Made by a program: the position numbers and the translations under genes. Shown piece by piece: positions 61,839 to 64,000 of a DNA stretch of 64,000 nucleotides (position 1 is its first letter; every line of letters begins with the position of its first letter). A model generated the notes under the pieces. The model had not been told where the DNA came from. It worked only from the letters and a program-made list of their open reading frames with translations, and searched no databases. Origin of the DNA: Dictyobacter vulcani (GTDB lineage Bacteria > Chloroflexota > Ktedonobacteria > Ktedonobacterales > Ktedonobacteraceae); NCBI RefSeq assembly GCF_008974265.1, contig NZ_BKZW01000003.1, positions 186,001 through 250,000 on the forward strand. The letters run 5' to 3'.

Positions 61839-62585
61839 TCAGGCGCTGATATTGGCGAGGACCAATAAAAGTTGCCTGACTGCCTCCGCCTTGTCACTGG
61901 CTCGTTGCGTTCCTATTGAGATACCGAACTCGCTACACGCATCTTCAAGCGAGTGTGTTTTGTAATCGCGTTCCGTGGCTTTGACGCCTGCGTATAAAGC
62001 ATATTTGCCCATCATACAGTGCGAAACGACGGCTGGTAACGCTAATTGATAGCGTGAGGCTGTCTGGCGTAAAACACGCAGATAGAAGGCAGCATGATAA
62101 ATAATCAACTCATTTTGAATGAGCAGTGGATAAATTTGATTCCAGATTTCTGGAAATGTCGGAGCCATTGTTAATGTATCGGTCGGTAGTTCCTGTATAT
62201 CGCCTATTGTTGCTCCAACAGGTTGACTCGGCTTCACCGGCGAACTAAATATCACCTGTCCCGCAATATTCACAATTGCCAGTTCTGTGATTTCATCAAT
62301 AGTGGCAATATTCGTTGTTTCAATATCGAGAATGAGAGGGTGGCGTCTGACGATTTGTTGGGCCCAACGTAATATGGCTGGTCGTTCGCTGAGATTAACG
62401 GGTGTCTCTGCTGGTGTCGAAACGGATTTCTGTTGTTTCTTGATGGCCTGCAAAGCTTTTTCTGCTGTGGTTGTCTTTCCCAGTGGATCTTTGAGTATCC
62501 ACTGGTTGTTCTCCTTGCTCCAGCGATAGCCATGCTGTTTTAATAAGGCATTATTCTGGCTACGCTCATCATTATCAAGCGCCAT
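61839..62585 (-). CDS. DnaQ/DEDDh exonuclease-like protein with degenerate active site
   Basis: About 248 residues from ATG 62585 (MALDNDERSQ), with AGGAG upstream; an ATG at 62609 is possible. An N-terminal segment (HGYRWSKENNQWILKD) precedes a DnaQ-type fold with LILDIETTN, the first acidic pair, intact. The second motif reads IIYHAAFYLRVL, where Tyr replaces the usual Asp of F-D. The third reads GTQRASDKAEAV, where Gln replaces the expected His and Lys the final Asp. Three of five catalytic positions are changed, so it is probably not an active 3'-5' exonuclease. It may bind nucleic acid or be a regulatory paralogue. Confidence 0.78.
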   Translation of the reverse strand: MALDNDERSQNNALLKQHGYRWSKENNQWILKDPLGKTTTAEKALQAIKKQQKSVSTPAETPVNLSERPAILRWAQQIVRRHPLILDIETTNIATIDEITELAIVNIAGQVIFSSPVKPSQPVGATIGDIQELPTDTLTMAPTFPEIWNQIYPLLIQNELIIYHAAFYLRVLRQTASRYQLALPAVVSHCMMGKYALYAGVKATERDYKTHSLEDACSEFGISIGTQRASDKAEAVRQLLLVLANISA

Positions 62586-62706
62586 ATCTCCTGATCTCCT
62601 CTCAAGCAAACGATGTTCTAGGTGAAATATATCATATTCTTCTTTTCAGGGCCAATAGTACCACTTGTTCTATGCCATTCCTTCATGATATCTTTGCAAC
62701 GGTATC

Positions 62707-62853
62707 TAGTACTTTGTCAGGTTCCATTGGAAAGGTTCGCCCGCTACGCGGGCGGGAGAAGGGGGAGGGAGGCCGGAGCACAGCCCTGGAATCCAGTCCG
62801 GGATGGCCATCCCCTGCGCCCCTGCTTTTCTCATCACCTTTGACAGAGCACTA
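62707..62853 (+). mobile_element. Miniature inverted-repeat element, family 1, short form (147 bp)
   Basis: The left end TAGTACTTTGTCAGG is matched by the reverse of the right end (TTTGACAGAGCACTA). The core has GCCCGCTACGCGGGC, GCACAGCCCTGGAATCCAGT and CATCCCCTGCGCCCCTGC, as in the copy at 48731-48876. Non-coding. It lies 36 bases before the lipoprotein start. Confidence 0.88.
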
Positions 62854-62888
62854 GAGAATGGATGGTAGATTTGGAAAGGGAAATTTGA

Positions 62889-63920
62889 ATGAAGTATTAT
62901 CAGCGCTGGCTTCTGCTGGTATGTGTTTTCTTGTTTGTGCCAGCCAATCTGGTTGCATGTGCCAATGCTAGCTCTAATGGCAATATGTCAGGTAATGGTT
63001 CCCAGAATGGACAGTATGCTAATAGCACGGCAACTGCAGGCAGTAAAACAGGTTACCGCTCAGCAAATACTCCGCGACGGGTTCTTTTTGATGCGGCCCA
63101 TGCTGAAAGCAGCGGCAATGCAGATTGGATTATTAGCACGAGCATGCCTGACCCCCTTAAAGAGAATATGCAGCCTCAACGTGAAGACGACTGGACCGGT
63201 GGTATCAGTGCCTGGGGAGTAGCGTTGCAGCAAACCAATAAATACTCGCTAAAGACAAATACGCGTCCTTTGAGCTATCAAAATGATAGCAATGCTCTTG
63301 ATCTGAGCAAGTTTGATGTGTTGGTTTTACCTGAACCCAATAAACTATTTACCAGCTCTGAGAAAAAAGCCATTCTGAACTTTGTACATGCCGGTGGCGG
63401 TCTCTTTATGATTGCCGATCATGAAGGCAGTGATCGTAACCATGATGGCTATGATTCTCTGAGTATTTTGAATGACTTGATGAATACCGGGAGCTCAACG
63501 AATAATGCTTTTGGTCTGCAATTTGATGCGATAGATATCAACTATGATAATCCTCACACCCTGGCTAATCCTGCTGATCCTTTACTGAGAGGTTCTTTTG
63601 GTCAGGCGAAGGGGAGCATTATTCGCGACGGCACCACCGAAACACTGGATCCACAGGCCAACCCGGCTGTCCATGGCGTCATCTATCGGACAGGAGTCAG
63701 TGCTGGTAGTACGCATGGGGCATTTGTGACGCGTAGTATGTATGGTACTGGCCGTATTGTTGCTATTGGCGATAGTTCAGCTATAGATGACGGCACCTGT
63801 TCCTACCACAAAAAATGTTTTGATGGTTGGGAAGATCCGGCGGCTCAGGATAATATTCTGGTCCTCAATGCGACAGAATGGCTATCCGGCAATAGCACGA
63901 ATGGTTCATTTAACAATTGA
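62889..63920 (+). CDS. Secreted lipoprotein with a GATase1-like domain
   Basis: 343 residues. The lipobox LVACANA follows a hydrophobic segment (LLLVCVFLFVPANL). A Ser/Asn/Gly linker (about 25-60) is followed by a domain with RVLFDAAHAES, LDLSKFDVLVLPEPNKLF, FVHAGGGLFMIADHEGSD and TRSMYGTGRIVAIGDSSAID. This is the fold of class-I glutamine amidotransferase-like (DUF4350/IFT52-like) proteins, without the nucleophile Cys. Proteins of this type occur outside the cell and their role is not established. AAAGGG precedes the ATG. No terminator was seen before the window end. Confidence 0.8.
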   Translation: MKYYQRWLLLVCVFLFVPANLVACANASSNGNMSGNGSQNGQYANSTATAGSKTGYRSANTPRRVLFDAAHAESSGNADWIISTSMPDPLKENMQPQREDDWTGGISAWGVALQQTNKYSLKTNTRPLSYQNDSNALDLSKFDVLVLPEPNKLFTSSEKKAILNFVHAGGGLFMIADHEGSDRNHDGYDSLSILNDLMNTGSSTNNAFGLQFDAIDINYDNPHTLANPADPLLRGSFGQAKGSIIRDGTTETLDPQANPAVHGVIYRTGVSAGSTHGAFVTRSMYGTGRIVAIGDSSAIDDGTCSYHKKCFDGWEDPAAQDNILVLNATEWLSGNSTNGSFNN

Positions 63921-64000
63921 TCCTGCTGTAATGTAAGTTGATATATATGCAGGCTGATTATTCGTAAAATACTCTCTGAGAGAGATGTGTCCTGGCCTGC

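Overview
The window looks like chromosome from a large-genome, soil-type bacterium, most likely a member of the Ktedonobacterales (Chloroflexota). That is an inference. It rests on intermediate G+C, long intergenic gaps, many perfect hairpins and miniature mobile elements, abundant lipoproteins and WD40/TPR/zinc-ribbon proteins, and the combination of WecA-type, DUF4349, DUF929 and ComB-like proteins. No rRNA, tRNA or CRISPR array was recognised.

Layout. 1-8.4 kb: housekeeping and metabolic genes: P1 peptidase (frameshifted, runs off the left edge), pentapeptide protein, PHP phosphoesterase (frameshifted), GNAT, a homocysteine methyltransferase/MTHFR fusion, a ComB-like phosphatase and an ADP-ribosylglycohydrolase. 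8.6-17.6 kb: a secreted His/Asp/Gly-rich protein, sorbitol-type dehydrogenase, CocE-type hydrolase, L,D-transpeptidase, a SUKH protein, a small peptide with a double-glycine leader, and two miniature elements. 17.7-32.5 kb: membrane and envelope genes: WD40 protein (frameshifted), fatty-acid desaturase, WecA/TagO-type transferase, two GT-C-like membrane proteins, DUF4349 lipoprotein, response regulator, MFS exporter, and a tandem-repeat/hairpin block at 29.8-30.1 kb. 32.5-36.1 kb: FetAB-type ABC exporter, a nested mobile element, and a CHAT-TIR fusion that resembles a defence or cell-death effector. 36-41.5 kb: nitrilase, NTase-like/methyltransferase fusion, DUF4352 protein (frameshifted), GNAT and DUF929 protein. 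41.6-48.5 kb: a carbohydrate operon (LacI regulator, solute-binding protein, two permeases, GH130 phosphorylase, Gfo/Idh/MocA oxidoreductase). 48.7-50.5 kb: an IS4-family insertion inside a miniature element. 50.5-57.7 kb: SRPBCC protein, YczE-like protein, a second nested-hairpin element, LacI plus GH4 glycosidase, NAD kinase and two CoA-binding proteins. 57.7-64 kb: MetY, a replication-initiator-like protein, a degenerate exonuclease-like protein, another miniature element and a lipoprotein.

Mobile DNA is the most distinctive theme. One miniature family (about 146-178 bp, ends like TAGTGCTCTGTCAA, TA at the tips) has four copies plus a split fragment. A second family (346 and 409 bp, nested perfect inverted repeats) has two copies, each flanked by a different exact 12-bp target duplication. 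One of these sits inside a 24-bp-arm palindrome. The IS4-like element (about 1.51 kb) is inserted at a palindromic target inside a copy of the first family.

Four genes are each broken by a single-base frameshift that leaves both halves well conserved, and three of these would be repaired by adding one C to a C run. This looks more like homopolymer under-calling than genuine decay, but raw reads are needed to decide. The best candidates for new biology are the CHAT-TIR protein, the double-glycine peptide, the 12-bp-duplicating nested-hairpin element and the NTase-like/methyltransferase fusion.
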